Below, one piece after another: positions 37,762 to 47,695 of a stretch of 64,000 bases of DNA. The notes under the pieces are model-generated. The model saw only the letters and a program-made list of their open reading frames with translations, ran no database searches and had not been told where the DNA came from. This DNA comes from Roseateles sp. XES5 (GTDB lineage: Bacteria; Pseudomonadota; Alphaproteobacteria; Rhizobiales; Rhizobiaceae), in the NCBI RefSeq assembly GCF_020535545.1, contig NZ_CP084752.1:1223501-1287500 (forward strand). Reading direction: 5' to 3'. Positions within the stretch are counted from its first letter, which is position 1; every line of letters begins with the position of its first letter. A program made the position numbers and the translations under genes.

Positions 37762-39365
37762 CCACCAAAACCGTCGGGGAAGTTCTCGTCGATCTCCTGG
37801 AGGCGAACGGCGTCGAGGTGGTGTTCGGCATTCCGGGCGTGCACACGGTCGAGCTCTACCGGGGCCTTGCCGCCTCGAAGATCCGCCATATCACGCCGCG
37901 CCACGAGCAGGGCGCCGGCTTCATGGCGGACGGCTATGCGCGCGTTTCCGGCAAGCCGGGCGTCGCCCTCGTCATCACCGGCCCGGGCCTGACCAACACC
38001 ATCACGGCGATGGCGCAGGCGCGGCAGGATTCCGTGCCCATGCTGGTCATATCAGGCGTCAACAAGCGCGATTCGCTCGGCCATGGCCGCGGCCTGCTGC
38101 ATGAGCTGCCGGACCAGCAGGGCATGATGAAGACGCTGGCGCTCTATTCCCATACCCTGCTCAATCCCGCCGACCTGCCGCTCGTCGTCGAGCGCGCCTT
38201 CGCCGTGCTGCTCTCCGGCCGCCCCGGCCCGGTCCATATCGAGATCCCGACGGACGTGATGGCCAAGCCCATCGAGACCGGCAGCTTCCCGGCCGCCGTC
38301 GCCACGCGCCCGCGCGCCGATGCGGAGACGCTGCAGCGCGCCGCCATCCTGTGCACCAATGCCTCGCGCCCGGTCATCCTGGCCGGCGGCGGCGCGATCA
38401 CGGCGGAAGAGGAAATCCGGGCGCTCGCCGAGCGGCTCGGCGCACCCGTCGTCACCACGGTCAACGGCCGCGGCATGCTGGCCGGCCATCCGCTGCGCGT
38501 GCCCGCGAGCCCCAGCCTCAAGGCCGTGCGCCGGCTTCTGTCCGATGCCGACCTCGTCGTCGCCTTCGGCACCGAATTCGGCCCGACGGACTACGACATC
38601 AATGTCGACGGCGGCTTCCCGCGGCTGAAATCGCTGATCCGCATCGATATCGACGCCGCCCAGCTTGCCCGCACGCCGCAGACCGGCCTTTCCATCTTCT
38701 CCAGTGCGAAGACGGCCGCCGCCGGCATGCTCGGCTTCCTCGAGGGGCACAAGGCCATCGGCAATGGCGCCCCGCGCGCCGAGGCCGCCCGCAAGGGCGC
38801 ATGGAACGAGCTGACGGCAAAGATGCAGGCGGAGGTCGGCGTCATCGACGCGGTCTGGCGCACGCTGCCCAAGGCGATCATCGTCGGCGACTCGACGCAG
38901 GCCGTCTATGCCGGCAACTATTATTGCGACGCACCGCGCGCCCGGAGCTGGTTCAATGCCGCAACGGGTTACGGCGCGCTCGGCTTCGCCCCGCCCGCCG
39001 CCATCGGCGCGGCGCTTGCTGAGCCCGATGCCCCCATCGTCTGCCTCGTCGGCGACGGCGGCCTGCAGTTCTCGCTGTCGGAAATCGGCTCGGCCGCGGA
39101 CGCGGAAGCCCGCGTGATCTTCCTCGTCTGGAACAATGACGGCTATCAGGAGATCGAGAACTACATGGTCGATGCCGGGATCACCCCGGAAGGCGTCAAA
39201 CCCTCCGCCCCCGATTTCATCGCCATCGGCACCGCCTATGGCGTGCCCTCGGAGCGCCTCGCCGACGTGCGCGACCTGCCGGCCGCCATGGAACGGGCGG
39301 GCGGGCGCAAGGGTCCGAGCCTCATCGAGATCCACCAGACCCGGACGGTCGGCGCGACGGCATAG
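37758..39365 (+). CDS. aruI: Thiamine-diphosphate decarboxylase, AruI-like (2-ketoarginine decarboxylase)
   Basis: 535 residues with the three-domain acetolactate-synthase-like layout. The catalytic glutamate is in RHEQGAG and the ThDP/Mg motif GDGGLQFSLSE...NNDGY near the C-terminus is intact. In the arginine transaminase pathway AruI decarboxylates 5-guanidino-2-oxopentanoate to 4-guanidinobutanal. Called AruI rather than acetolactate synthase because it is coupled to a transaminase and has no small regulatory subunit. No aldehyde dehydrogenase or guanidinobutyrase follows in this window. Confidence 0.75.
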   Translation: MTTKTVGEVLVDLLEANGVEVVFGIPGVHTVELYRGLAASKIRHITPRHEQGAGFMADGYARVSGKPGVALVITGPGLTNTITAMAQARQDSVPMLVISGVNKRDSLGHGRGLLHELPDQQGMMKTLALYSHTLLNPADLPLVVERAFAVLLSGRPGPVHIEIPTDVMAKPIETGSFPAAVATRPRADAETLQRAAILCTNASRPVILAGGGAITAEEEIRALAERLGAPVVTTVNGRGMLAGHPLRVPASPSLKAVRRLLSDADLVVAFGTEFGPTDYDINVDGGFPRLKSLIRIDIDAAQLARTPQTGLSIFSSAKTAAAGMLGFLEGHKAIGNGAPRAEAARKGAWNELTAKMQAEVGVIDAVWRTLPKAIIVGDSTQAVYAGNYYCDAPRARSWFNAATGYGALGFAPPAAIGAALAEPDAPIVCLVGDGGLQFSLSEIGSAADAEARVIFLVWNNDGYQEIENYMVDAGITPEGVKPSAPDFIAIGTAYGVPSERLADVRDLPAAMERAGGRKGPSLIEIHQTRTVGATA

Positions 39366-39422
39366 TCGTGCGATGCACCCTGCCGCAGCCCCCGAAGAGG
39401 ATCTGCGGCAGGAGATTACGCA

Positions 39423-40676
39423 TCAGGCGTAGACGCCGCGAAGATGCGGGCCGGCCGCACCTTCCGATGTGCCGGCCGGAGCAAGCGCGACGGATGCCTT
39501 CGGCGGCGGCATGCGCGTGCCGACGGCGAACAGGACGGCGCTCAGGATCGCAAAGCCCGCGAACAGCAGGAACATGCCGGCGCCGCCGAAGGCGCCCAGC
39601 ATGAGGCCGCCCATCGTCGGGCCGACGAAATTGCCGATAGTCGAGAAGGAATGCGCGCCGAAATAGCTGCCGCGGTTGCGGTCGTTCGCGATGCCGTCCA
39701 CCAGCATGTATTCCGAGGGAACGACCAGAATTTCCCCGATGGTGAAAACGACCATCGACAGCGCCAGGCCCCACAGGCCCGCCGAGGCCAGGAAGCCGAG
39801 TTCGCCGACAAGGAAGAGCACGCAGCCGATCACCAGCGCATTCAGCGCGCCCGCACGCTCGATGAAACGCCGGGCGAACGGATTGCCCAGCAGAACGACA
39901 GCGCCGTTGACGGAAACCAGATAGGCGAAGATCTCGACGCCGCCGGCGATATTGTCCGCAAGATAGGGCGCGAGCGTCGCCGACCACTGGCCATAGACGG
40001 CGATCAGCAGGGTGCCGCCGCCGACGAAGAAGGCAAGGCGGGGATCGCGGATCGCCATCCTGATGCTCTGCAGGACGGAAACCCGCGGCGCGGCGGCATG
40101 CTCGCCTGCGGATTGGGACACCGGCACCTTCCACAGGTGCAGGGCAAGCGCGAACAGCGCGTAAACGACGCCGGCAATGATGAAAAGCGTCGTGGAAGCG
40201 GCGCCCGCCGCGATCCCGATCAGCGGGCCGACGGCGAAGCCGAAATTGATCGCCGTGTAACGCCAGGAGAAATATTTGAGGCGCAGGCGTTCCGGGCAAA
40301 CGTCGCTCATCAGGGCGCGCGAGACCGGCTCGTTGATCGCCACCGCGACGGCCGCGACGATCTGGGCAAGGCAGAAGGCGAGGACCGTTTCGGCCATCCC
40401 CATCCCGATAAGCGCAAGCGCCATGGAAAGCAGCGTGAGCGTCAACACGGTCGTGCGCCCCACCTTGTCCGACAGGGATCCCGCGAAAGGCGCAACGACG
40501 GCGCCCACCAGCGGGCCGACGCCCAGAAGCAAGCCGATCATCGCCGGCCCGAGGCCGAAGGACTGCTGCAGCTTGATGGCGAGGAAGGACAGCGTCATCG
40601 CGCGGACGACGCTCACGAGCCCCGCCCCGGCGATGAGGAACAACACGTAGTTCAGTCTTTGTTTTTCGGTTCCCAT
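39423..40676 (-). CDS. MFS transporter
   Basis: 417 residues, twelve hydrophobic segments. Motif A is GSLSDKVGRTT; a second motif SYFGAHSFSTIGNFVGP lies in the C-terminal half, as in MdtH-type multidrug exporters. RBS GAGGGGCGACG. Convergent with the arginine operon, 57 bases away. Substrate unknown. Confidence 0.87.
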   Translation of the reverse strand: MGTEKQRLNYVLFLIAGAGLVSVVRAMTLSFLAIKLQQSFGLGPAMIGLLLGVGPLVGAVVAPFAGSLSDKVGRTTVLTLTLLSMALALIGMGMAETVLAFCLAQIVAAVAVAINEPVSRALMSDVCPERLRLKYFSWRYTAINFGFAVGPLIGIAAGAASTTLFIIAGVVYALFALALHLWKVPVSQSAGEHAAAPRVSVLQSIRMAIRDPRLAFFVGGGTLLIAVYGQWSATLAPYLADNIAGGVEIFAYLVSVNGAVVLLGNPFARRFIERAGALNALVIGCVLFLVGELGFLASAGLWGLALSMVVFTIGEILVVPSEYMLVDGIANDRNRGSYFGAHSFSTIGNFVGPTMGGLMLGAFGGAGMFLLFAGFAILSAVLFAVGTRMPPPKASVALAPAGTSEGAAGPHLRGVYA

Positions 40677-40718
40677 CGTCGCCCCTCGGCAATGCTGACG
40701 TTATGAAATGGCATTTTC

Positions 40719-40755
40719 GGAAAAAGAAAGAGCCCCGCCGCAGACGGCGAGGCTC
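40719..40755 (-). terminator. Intrinsic terminator of mscL
   Basis: On the minus strand GAGCCTCGCCG, loop TCTG, CGGCGGGGCTC form an 11-base stem with one mismatch, followed by TTTCTTTTTC. It begins 20 bases after the mscL stop. Confidence 0.85.
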
Positions 40756-40775
40756 CTTTCGACAGGTCGAAAACC

Positions 40776-41216
40776 TCAGACCGCCGGGCGGCTCTTGAGG
40801 AGGTCGCGGATTTCCGTCAGCAGCAGCACGTCTTCCGGCGGCGGTGCGGGTTCGGCGGCACCGGCTGCCTTTTCCTTCTCCAGCGACGCGCGCATGCGGT
40901 TCACACCCTTGATCATCAGGAAGATGATCCAGGCGAGGATCAGGAAGTTGATGAGCACGGTGACGAAGTTGCCGTAGGCGAAGACCGCGCCCTGTTCGCG
41001 GGCGGCGGCAAGCGACGTGGCCGTCACATTGCCTGACAGCGCGATGAAATAGTTGGAAAAGTCGAAACCGCCACCGGTCAAGGCGCCGACGACGGGCATG
41101 ACGAGGTCGTTGACGATGGATTCGACGATCTTGTTGAAGGCTGCACCGATGATGACACCCACCGCAAGGTCCATGACATTGCCGCGGGCGATGAACGCCT
41201 TGAACTCGTTGAGCAT
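40776..41216 (-). CDS. mscL: Large-conductance mechanosensitive channel
   Basis: 146 residues; [20 protein letters not shown] start, first transmembrane helix ([16 protein letters not shown]), and the second ([18 protein letters not shown]) are typical. Opens on osmotic downshock to release solutes. C-terminal charged helix complete. Ends in a clear terminator. Confidence 0.96.
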   Translation of the reverse strand: MLNEFKAFIARGNVMDLAVGVIIGAAFNKIVESIVNDLVMPVVGALTGGGFDFSNYFIALSGNVTATSLAAAREQGAVFAYGNFVTVLINFLILAWIIFLMIKGVNRMRASLEKEKAAGAAEPAPPPEDVLLLTEIRDLLKSRPAV

Positions 41217-41416
41217 AAGCCTCTCCTATTGCTGCGACGCAAAAGCAACCTAGTGCAGTTTTTCGCAGGAAGAAACTGTGCTCCGTCAATATTTAGGGGT
41301 TTCTACAGAAAGCATTGCACCCCCGACCTTCGGCGCAATTTCCTTCCCCTTCGCTTTGGCCTATTCTCTCCTCGACACGGTCGAAAGACCAAGGCCGAAG
41401 GACTGCGGGAGGAAGC

Positions 41417-44400
41417 ATGCCGGGCTCGCTGATATTCGCCCTGGCGCTCGCCTATCTGCTGCTGCTCTTCGCAGTCGCAAGCTACGGCGACCGCAAGGCA
41501 AGGGGCTCCGAGCGCGCCGCAAAGGGCCGCCCGCTCGTCTATGCGCTGAGCCTTGCGATCTACTGCACGTCCTGGACCTATTTTGGTGGTGTGGGTCTGG
41601 CGACCACCCACGGGCTGGAATTCGCCGGTATCTATATCGGCCCCATCCTGATGTTCACCTTCGGCATGCCGCTCATCCGCCGCATCGTGACGCTGGCCAA
41701 GTCCGAGCGCCTCACCTCGATCGCCGATTTCGTCGCCGCCCGCTACGGCAAGAATCCCGGCGTCGCCGCCGTCGTCGCGCTGATCTCGCTGATCGGCTAC
41801 ATTCCCTATATCGCCCTTCAGCTGAAGGCCGTGTCCAGCTCCGTCGCGGCCATGGTCGACACGACCGGCTTCGGCATCAACGCCTCGGGCGGGCTCGTCG
41901 ACCTGCCGCTCGTCGTCACCCTCTTCCTCGCCTGCTTCGCCATCGTCTTCGGCACGCGCCACACCGATGCGACCGAGCACCAGAACGGCCTCATCCTCGC
42001 CATCGCGATGGAATCGCTGGTCAAGCTCGTCGCTATCGCCTCGGTCGGCATCTACGTGATCTATTTCATGTTCGACGGGCCGGGCGATCTCTGGCAGCGC
42101 GCGGCGGAAAACACGCGCGTCATGCAGTCGCTGAGCTACGAGACGCCCATAGCGCGCTGGATCCTGCTCATCGTGCTCTCGGCCTTCGCCATCGTCATGC
42201 TGCCGCGCCAGTTCCACGTCACGGTGGTGGAGAACCGCACGGCCGGCGAATTACGCACGGCGGGCATCCTCTTCCCGCTCTACCTCATCGCCATCAACCT
42301 CTTCGTGCTGCCCGTCGCCATCGGCGGTGTCATGACCTTCAACGGCGCGGGCGACGCCGACCTCTATGTGCTGACCCTGCCCTTCGCGCTCGATCAGCCG
42401 CTGCTGACGCTGATCGCCTTCATCGGCGGCTTTTCCGCCGCCACCGCCATGGTCATCGTCGCCTCGGTTGCGCTTTCCATCATGGTGTCGAACGACATCG
42501 TCATTCCCGTCGTGCTGCGCCGCAACCTCATCGGCGGCGTCGAGCAACAGGACGACCTGTCGCGCATGCTGCTGCGCATCCGCCGGCTCGCCATCTTCTT
42601 CGTGCTGCTGCTGGGCTACGCCTACTATCGCGCCGCGACGGCCAATGCCGGGCTCGCCTCGATGGGTCTTCTCGCCTTCGCCGCGGTGGCGCAGGTCGCC
42701 CCCACCCTGCTCGGCGGCCTCTTCTGGCGCAATGCCAATGCCCGCGGCGCCATGGCCGGCATGATCTGCGGCCTCGTCGTCTGGGCCTATCTGCTCTTCC
42801 TGCCCAGCATCGGCGTCGCCGACAATGCCTATGTCGCCGAAACCGTTCTCGGCTTCCTCTTCCCCGGTTCCACCGTCTTCACCGGCGAGAACGCCGACCC
42901 GCTGGTCAACGCCACCCTGCTCGCCATGATGGTCAATATCGGCGCCTATGTGATCGGCTCCCTGACCCGCAACCCGACCTCGCTGGAGCGCCTGCAGGCC
43001 GGCACCTTCATCCGCTCCAAGCCGAGGCTCGAACGCGCCTTCCGCGGCCGCCGCACCAAGGTCACCGTGCGCGACCTCAAGACCACCATCGCCAAATATC
43101 TCGGCGAAGAGCGCATGCAGCGTTCCTTCCATACCTATGAGCGGCAGGTCGGCCGCTGGCTGGAGGACAACGCCCCGGCGGACGCCGCCATCGTGCACTT
43201 CTCCGAACAGTTGCTCGGCAGCGCCATCGGTTCCTCCTCCGCCCGGCTCGTGCTCTCGCTGGTGCTGCAGCGTATCGACGACACGCCCGCCGACACCGAC
43301 TGGCTGCTCGACCAGGCCAGCGAGGCGCTGCAATACAATCAGGACATGCTGCAGACCGCGCTCGGGCAGATGGACCAGGGCATCGCCGTCTTCGACAGCG
43401 AGGGCAACCTCACCGTCTGGAACCGCCGCTTCCGCCAGCTTCTGGAGCTGCCGGAATATGTCGGCCAGGTCGGTTTTCCGCTGGTCGATATCGTCGACAT
43501 CCTCATCGAGCGCGGCGACATCGCGGAAGAGGACCGGGCGGCGGCCATCACCCGCACCATGACCTTCGACGAACCCTTCGCATTGGTGCTGGCGGGCGGC
43601 GAGCGCATCATCGAAATCCGCACCAACGCCATGCCGGAAAAAGGCTTCGTCTCCACCTATACCGACATCACCGACCGCGTCGCCTCCGACCGCGCCCTCA
43701 AGCAGGTCAACGAGACGCTGGAACAGCGCGTCGCCGAGCGCACCGCCGAGCTCACCCGCGTCAACACCGAGCTTGCCGAGGCGCGCGCGGCCGCCGAAGA
43801 GGCCAATATCAGCAAGACGCGCTTCTTCGCCGCCGCCGGCCACGACATCCTTCAGCCGCTCAATGCCGCGCGGCTCTACTCCTCCTCGCTGGTCGAGCGG
43901 CTGGGCGAGACGGAAAATCGCGACATGGTGCACAACATCGATTCCTCGCTGGAATCGGTTGAAGCGATCCTCGGCGCCGTGCTCGATATCTCTCGTCTCG
44001 ATACCGGCGCGATGAAGCCGCGCGTGCAGACCGTCGCCCTGAAAGACCTCCTGAGGCGCATCGAGACCGATTTTGCGCCCATCGCCCGGGCGAAGAACCT
44101 GAAATTCACGGTGCTCTCCTCCTCGCTCGCCATCCGCACCGATCCGAACCTCCTGCGCCGTGTCGTGCAGAACCTCGTCTCGAACGCCATCAAGTACACG
44201 AATTCCGGCAAGGTGCTGGTGGGCGTGCGGCGCAAGGGCGGGCAGGCCGTGATCCAGGTGCTCGATTCCGGCATCGGCATTCCCGCCTCCAAGTTCCGCA
44301 CGGTCTTCAAGGAATTCGCCCGCCTCGACGAAGGCGCCCGCACCGCGCCGGGCCTCGGGCTCGGGCTTTCGATCGTCGATCGCATTTCCCGCGTGCTCTC

Positions 44401-44917
44401 CCATCCCGTCGAGCTGCAATCGACGCCGGGCCGTGGCACCAGCTTCAAGGTGCGCGTGCCCGTCGACATGGCGGCAAGCCGCCACGTCGCCGACCAGCCG
44501 GCGGCCGTTGCGGTCAGCGATGAGCCGCTGAAGGGCCTGCGGGTGCTGTGCATCGACAACGAACCGAAAATCCTCGACGGCATGCGGCTCCTGCTCACCG
44601 GCTGGGGTTGCACGGTGACGCTCGCCGATTCCGTCGCAGGCGTGGAGGCGCTGGTCGCCGCCGGCCCGCCCGCGGTGGATGCCGTCATCGCCGACTACCA
44701 CCTCGACGACGGCACCGGCATCGCCGCCATCGGCCGGCTACGCGCCGCGCTCGGCGGCGACATCCCGGCGCTGCTCGTCACCGCCGACCGCACGCCCGAC
44801 GTGCGCGCCGAAGCCGAGCGGGACACGATCCTCGTGCAGAACAAACCCGTCCGCCCCGCGTCCATGCGGGCTTGGCTGACCCAGCTTTCGACGGTGCTGC
44901 GGGAGGCGGCGGAATAG
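41417..44917 (+). CDS. Transporter-fused hybrid sensor histidine kinase
   Basis: 1166 residues from ATG 41417, with GGGAGGAAGC upstream. Residues ~1-500 form a sodium:solute symporter (SSSF) domain with about 13 membrane segments; a PAS domain and coiled coil follow (~640-790). The kinase phosphoacceptor is H809 (AAAGHDILQPLNAARLYS), then the ATPase (N-box NLVSNAIKYT, GLGLGLSIV) and a C-terminal receiver with acceptor D1093 (VIADYHLDDG). The plan matches CrbS/MxtR-type sensors that control acetate or C2 metabolism. A LuxR-type regulator lies convergent downstream. Confidence 0.92.
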   Translation: MPGSLIFALALAYLLLLFAVASYGDRKARGSERAAKGRPLVYALSLAIYCTSWTYFGGVGLATTHGLEFAGIYIGPILMFTFGMPLIRRIVTLAKSERLTSIADFVAARYGKNPGVAAVVALISLIGYIPYIALQLKAVSSSVAAMVDTTGFGINASGGLVDLPLVVTLFLACFAIVFGTRHTDATEHQNGLILAIAMESLVKLVAIASVGIYVIYFMFDGPGDLWQRAAENTRVMQSLSYETPIARWILLIVLSAFAIVMLPRQFHVTVVENRTAGELRTAGILFPLYLIAINLFVLPVAIGGVMTFNGAGDADLYVLTLPFALDQPLLTLIAFIGGFSAATAMVIVASVALSIMVSNDIVIPVVLRRNLIGGVEQQDDLSRMLLRIRRLAIFFVLLLGYAYYRAATANAGLASMGLLAFAAVAQVAPTLLGGLFWRNANARGAMAGMICGLVVWAYLLFLPSIGVADNAYVAETVLGFLFPGSTVFTGENADPLVNATLLAMMVNIGAYVIGSLTRNPTSLERLQAGTFIRSKPRLERAFRGRRTKVTVRDLKTTIAKYLGEERMQRSFHTYERQVGRWLEDNAPADAAIVHFSEQLLGSAIGSSSARLVLSLVLQRIDDTPADTDWLLDQASEALQYNQDMLQTALGQMDQGIAVFDSEGNLTVWNRRFRQLLELPEYVGQVGFPLVDIVDILIERGDIAEEDRAAAITRTMTFDEPFALVLAGGERIIEIRTNAMPEKGFVSTYTDITDRVASDRALKQVNETLEQRVAERTAELTRVNTELAEARAAAEEANISKTRFFAAAGHDILQPLNAARLYSSSLVERLGETENRDMVHNIDSSLESVEAILGAVLDISRLDTGAMKPRVQTVALKDLLRRIETDFAPIARAKNLKFTVLSSSLAIRTDPNLLRRVVQNLVSNAIKYTNSGKVLVGVRRKGGQAVIQVLDSGIGIPASKFRTVFKEFARLDEGARTAPGLGLGLSIVDRISRVLSHPVELQSTPGRGTSFKVRVPVDMAASRHVADQPAAVAVSDEPLKGLRVLCIDNEPKILDGMRLLLTGWGCTVTLADSVAGVEALVAAGPPAVDAVIADYHLDDGTGIAAIGRLRAALGGDIPALLVTADRTPDVRAEAERDTILVQNKPVRPASMRAWLTQLSTVLREAAE

Positions 44918-45002
44918 CGGGATAGTGGAATCTGGTGCGACGCTTCTGCGAAGCGATAGCCCTGCCTTACGAACAGACGAGGGGAACCACGCCGGACAGC
45001 CC

Positions 45003-45656
45003 TCAGGCGGCAGCCTGTGCCGCGCCGATCTTGCCGAGCTGGATGACCGCCTGCGTGCGGCTGTCGACATTGAGCTTCAGCAGGATCGCCGAGACATGCG
45101 CCTTGATGGTCGCCTCGGAGACGCCGAGCTCATAGGCGATCTGCTTGTTGAGCAGGCCCTCGGCCAGCATGGCGAGCACGCGGGACTGCTGCGGCGTCAG
45201 CGTGCGCAGCCGCGCGATGAGGTCGGCCACTTCGCTGTCCTGTTCCGGGCCGCGCACATAGCCGCCGGGCGTATAGATGTTGCCCTCCAGCACCGAGGAG
45301 ATTCCCTCGCGGATATCCTCGATGGAGGCCGATTTCGAGATGAAGCCCGAGGCGCCGAGATCGAGCGCGCGGCGGATGGTGGCAGGATCGTCGCTCGCCG
45401 AGACGATGACGACGGGAAGGCTCTGGAATTCCGCACGCAGCGAGATGAGGCCGGAAAGGCCGCTGACGCCGGGCATGGCGAGGTCGAGCAGCAAGAGATC
45501 GGCATTGGCATTGTCGGCGGCGGCCTTGCGCGCCGCGTCGAAATCGCCAGCCTCGACGATGTCGGGATTGCCCGCCATTCCGGTCAGCGCCTGTTTCAGC
45601 GCGCCGCGGAACAGCGGATGATCGTCCGCGATGATGATCGTGAGTGCCGATGCCAT
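45003..45656 (-). CDS. LuxR family response regulator
   Basis: 217 residues; receiver domain (acid pocket D11-D12, phosphoacceptor D58, lysine in GFISKSA) and a C-terminal LuxR helix-turn-helix (LTPQQSRVLAMLAEGLLNKQIAYELG). Faces the hybrid kinase with 85 bases between their ends, as for CrbS/CrbR- and ErdR-type pairs, so it is the probable phosphorelay partner. Confidence 0.92.
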   Translation of the reverse strand: MASALTIIIADDHPLFRGALKQALTGMAGNPDIVEAGDFDAARKAAADNANADLLLLDLAMPGVSGLSGLISLRAEFQSLPVVIVSASDDPATIRRALDLGASGFISKSASIEDIREGISSVLEGNIYTPGGYVRGPEQDSEVADLIARLRTLTPQQSRVLAMLAEGLLNKQIAYELGVSEATIKAHVSAILLKLNVDSRTQAVIQLGKIGAAQAAA

Positions 45657-45725
45657 GCGTCCCTCCCCAGGGTGTCTGGACCTCGCGACGGATGCAGCAC
45701 GGCCTTGCCGGCGCAGAATGGTCCG

Positions 45726-46154
45726 TCAGGTCTTCTGCGGGTCCGTGTCTTTCCCGGGGGCGGCGTCCTCCTTGCCGTCCTCCAGGTTTTTCACGATGCC
45801 CATGAACCTTTGCATCATCTTTTCCATGATGGTCATGGTCCGGTCAATCTCTTCATCCGTCGGCAGGGACGGTTTTGCCGCCGTCTCGCTGCTCACCCCG
45901 CCTTTTTCCAGCGCCTCGACGCGTTTGGTGAGGAGATCGAGTTCCTTCTCGAAGGCCGCGCGCTCGTCCGCCGCCATGCGGCAGACGATCTGCCCGTCCT
46001 TCTCCCGGCAGAGCGAAACCTCGCCCGAGGCGGTGTCGAGGCGGATGAAGCCGGTCTCCGTCTTTTCCATGCGATAGCGGCCCTCGCCTTCGGCATGGGC
46101 GGCGCCCGCAAGCAGCACGGCGGCGACGGTCAGGGGCAGAGCAGAGATTCGCAT
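45726..46154 (-). CDS. Exported hypothetical protein with a coiled coil
   Basis: 142 residues from ATG 46154 (TTGGAGGATTTTGC upstream). Signal peptide ISALPLTVAAVLLAGAAHA, then a short beta-rich part (RMEKTETGFIRLDTASG, CREKDGQIVCRM) with two cysteines and a C-terminal helix (ERAAFEKELDLLTKRVEALEKG). Periplasmic. No named family recognised with certainty; similar proteins occur in other rhizobia. Confidence 0.75.
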   Translation of the reverse strand: MRISALPLTVAAVLLAGAAHAEGEGRYRMEKTETGFIRLDTASGEVSLCREKDGQIVCRMAADERAAFEKELDLLTKRVEALEKGGVSSETAAKPSLPTDEEIDRTMTIMEKMMQRFMGIVKNLEDGKEDAAPGKDTDPQKT

Positions 46155-46262
46155 GCAAAATCCTCCAAGAGCCGGTTTCCGGGCCTGTCGCCGGTGGACA
46201 TTCGCCGTTCTTTGCGGCAAGCGCTACCGGTGAATACGGCAGGCAAGGGAGTAACGGGCGAG

Positions 46263-46610
46263 ATGGCCAAAACAATCTACAAGATCGTTCCGGCAAGTCT
46301 GTGGCAAAATGCGAAGGACGCCGGGATTTTCAAGGGTGCCGCCATCGACCTGACCGACGGCTACATCCATTTCTCCACCGCCCCGCAGGCGAAGGAAACC
46401 GCGGCCCGCCATTTCGTCGGCCAGACCGATCTTCTTCTCATCGCCGTCGATGCCGATGCCCTCGGCGAAAAGCTCGTCTTCGAGCCCTCGCGCGGCGGCG
46501 ACCTCTTCCCCCACCTTTACGCCGACCTGCCGCTTTCCGCCGTCGTCTGGGAAAAGCCCCTGCCGCTCGGCGAGGACGGCGCCCACCAGTTCCCGGAGAT
46601 GTCCCTCTGA
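46263..46610 (+). CDS. DUF952 family protein
   Basis: 115 residues; starts MAKTIYKIVPASLWQ and has DGYIHFSTAPQ, the DUF952 hallmark. Small cytosolic protein of unknown function, distantly related in fold to ADP-ribose-binding or glutathione transferase-like domains in some predictions (not verified). RBS GGGAG upstream. Its stop overlaps the pyrD start (TGATG). Confidence 0.88.
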   Translation: MAKTIYKIVPASLWQNAKDAGIFKGAAIDLTDGYIHFSTAPQAKETAARHFVGQTDLLLIAVDADALGEKLVFEPSRGGDLFPHLYADLPLSAVVWEKPLPLGEDGAHQFPEMSL

Positions 46611-47695
46611 TGTCGCTCTTTTCCGCCCTCGGCCGCAAGGGCCTCTTCCTGTTCGATCCGGAAACCGCGCACGGCCTCTCCATCGCCGCGCTGAAGACCG
46701 GCCTCGTGCCCGCCTGCCCGGCCAAGGCCGATCCGCGCCTCGCCCAGACCGTCGCGGGCCTCGCCTTCCCCAATCCGCTCGGCATGGCCGCCGGCTATGA
46801 CAAGAATGCCGAGGTTCCCGAGGCGCTGCTGCGTCTCGGCTTCGGCTTCACCGAGATCGGCACCGTCACGCCGCGCGCGCAAGCCGGCAATCCCAAGCCG
46901 CGCATCTTCCGCCTGATTGAGGACGACGCCGTCATCAACCGCCTCGGCTTCAACAATGAAGGCCATGCCGCCGCCCTGCAGCGCCTGAAGGCCTGCAAGC
47001 GCGATGCGCTCATCGGCGTCAATATCGGTGCGAACAAGGACAGCGAGGACCGCATCGCCGACTACGTGGCGGGCATCCGGACCTTCTACGACGTCGCACG
47101 CTATTTCACTGCCAACATCTCCTCGCCCAACACGCCGGGCCTGCGCGACCTTCAGGCGAAGGAAAGCCTGCATGCGCTGCTCTCGGCCGTGCTTGCCGCG
47201 CGCGCCGAGGAACAGGCGCGCAGCGGCCGCGCCGTGCCGGTCTTCCTGAAGATCGCCCCCGACCTCACGGAAGAAGGCCTCGACGATATCGCCGAGGTCG
47301 CCCTTGCCCATCCGCTCGACGGCCTCATCGTTTCCAACACGACGCTGTCGCGCGACGGCCTTCGCGACACGCGCCAGGCGGGCGAAGCGGGCGGCCTTTC
47401 CGGCAAACCGCTCTTCGAGAAATCCACCATCGCGCTTGCCAAGATGCGCCGGCGCGTCGGCGAAACCCTGCCGATCATCGGCGTCGGCGGCATCTCCTCC
47501 GCCGAGACGGCGGCGGAGAAGATCCGCGCCGGGGCGAACCTCGTGCAGCTCTATTCCTGCATGGTCTATGCCGGCCCGACGCTGCCCGGCGAGATCGTGA
47601 CCGGCCTCTCGCGGATCTGCGACCGCGAGCAGATCGGCTCGATCGCCGCGCTTCGCGGCACCCGCACCGCCCATTGGGCGGATCGCGCCCTCTGA
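46610..47695 (+). CDS. pyrD: Dihydroorotate dehydrogenase, class 2 (quinone-dependent)
   Basis: 361 residues; membrane-associated class 2 enzyme oxidising dihydroorotate with FMN and ubiquinone in pyrimidine synthesis. N-terminal amphipathic helix, GYDKNAEVP, and the catalytic serine in NISSPNTPGLRDLQ are present. Coupled to the DUF952 gene by a one-base overlap, a common rhizobial arrangement. Confidence 0.95.
   Translation: MSLFSALGRKGLFLFDPETAHGLSIAALKTGLVPACPAKADPRLAQTVAGLAFPNPLGMAAGYDKNAEVPEALLRLGFGFTEIGTVTPRAQAGNPKPRIFRLIEDDAVINRLGFNNEGHAAALQRLKACKRDALIGVNIGANKDSEDRIADYVAGIRTFYDVARYFTANISSPNTPGLRDLQAKESLHALLSAVLAARAEEQARSGRAVPVFLKIAPDLTEEGLDDIAEVALAHPLDGLIVSNTTLSRDGLRDTRQAGEAGGLSGKPLFEKSTIALAKMRRRVGETLPIIGVGGISSAETAAEKIRAGANLVQLYSCMVYAGPTLPGEIVTGLSRICDREQIGSIAALRGTRTAHWADRAL

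Noticed and set aside
37758..39365. Call as acetolactate synthase large subunit
   Set aside because: No ilvH-type small subunit beside it; coupled to an AruH-like transaminase instead, favouring 2-ketoarginine decarboxylase.
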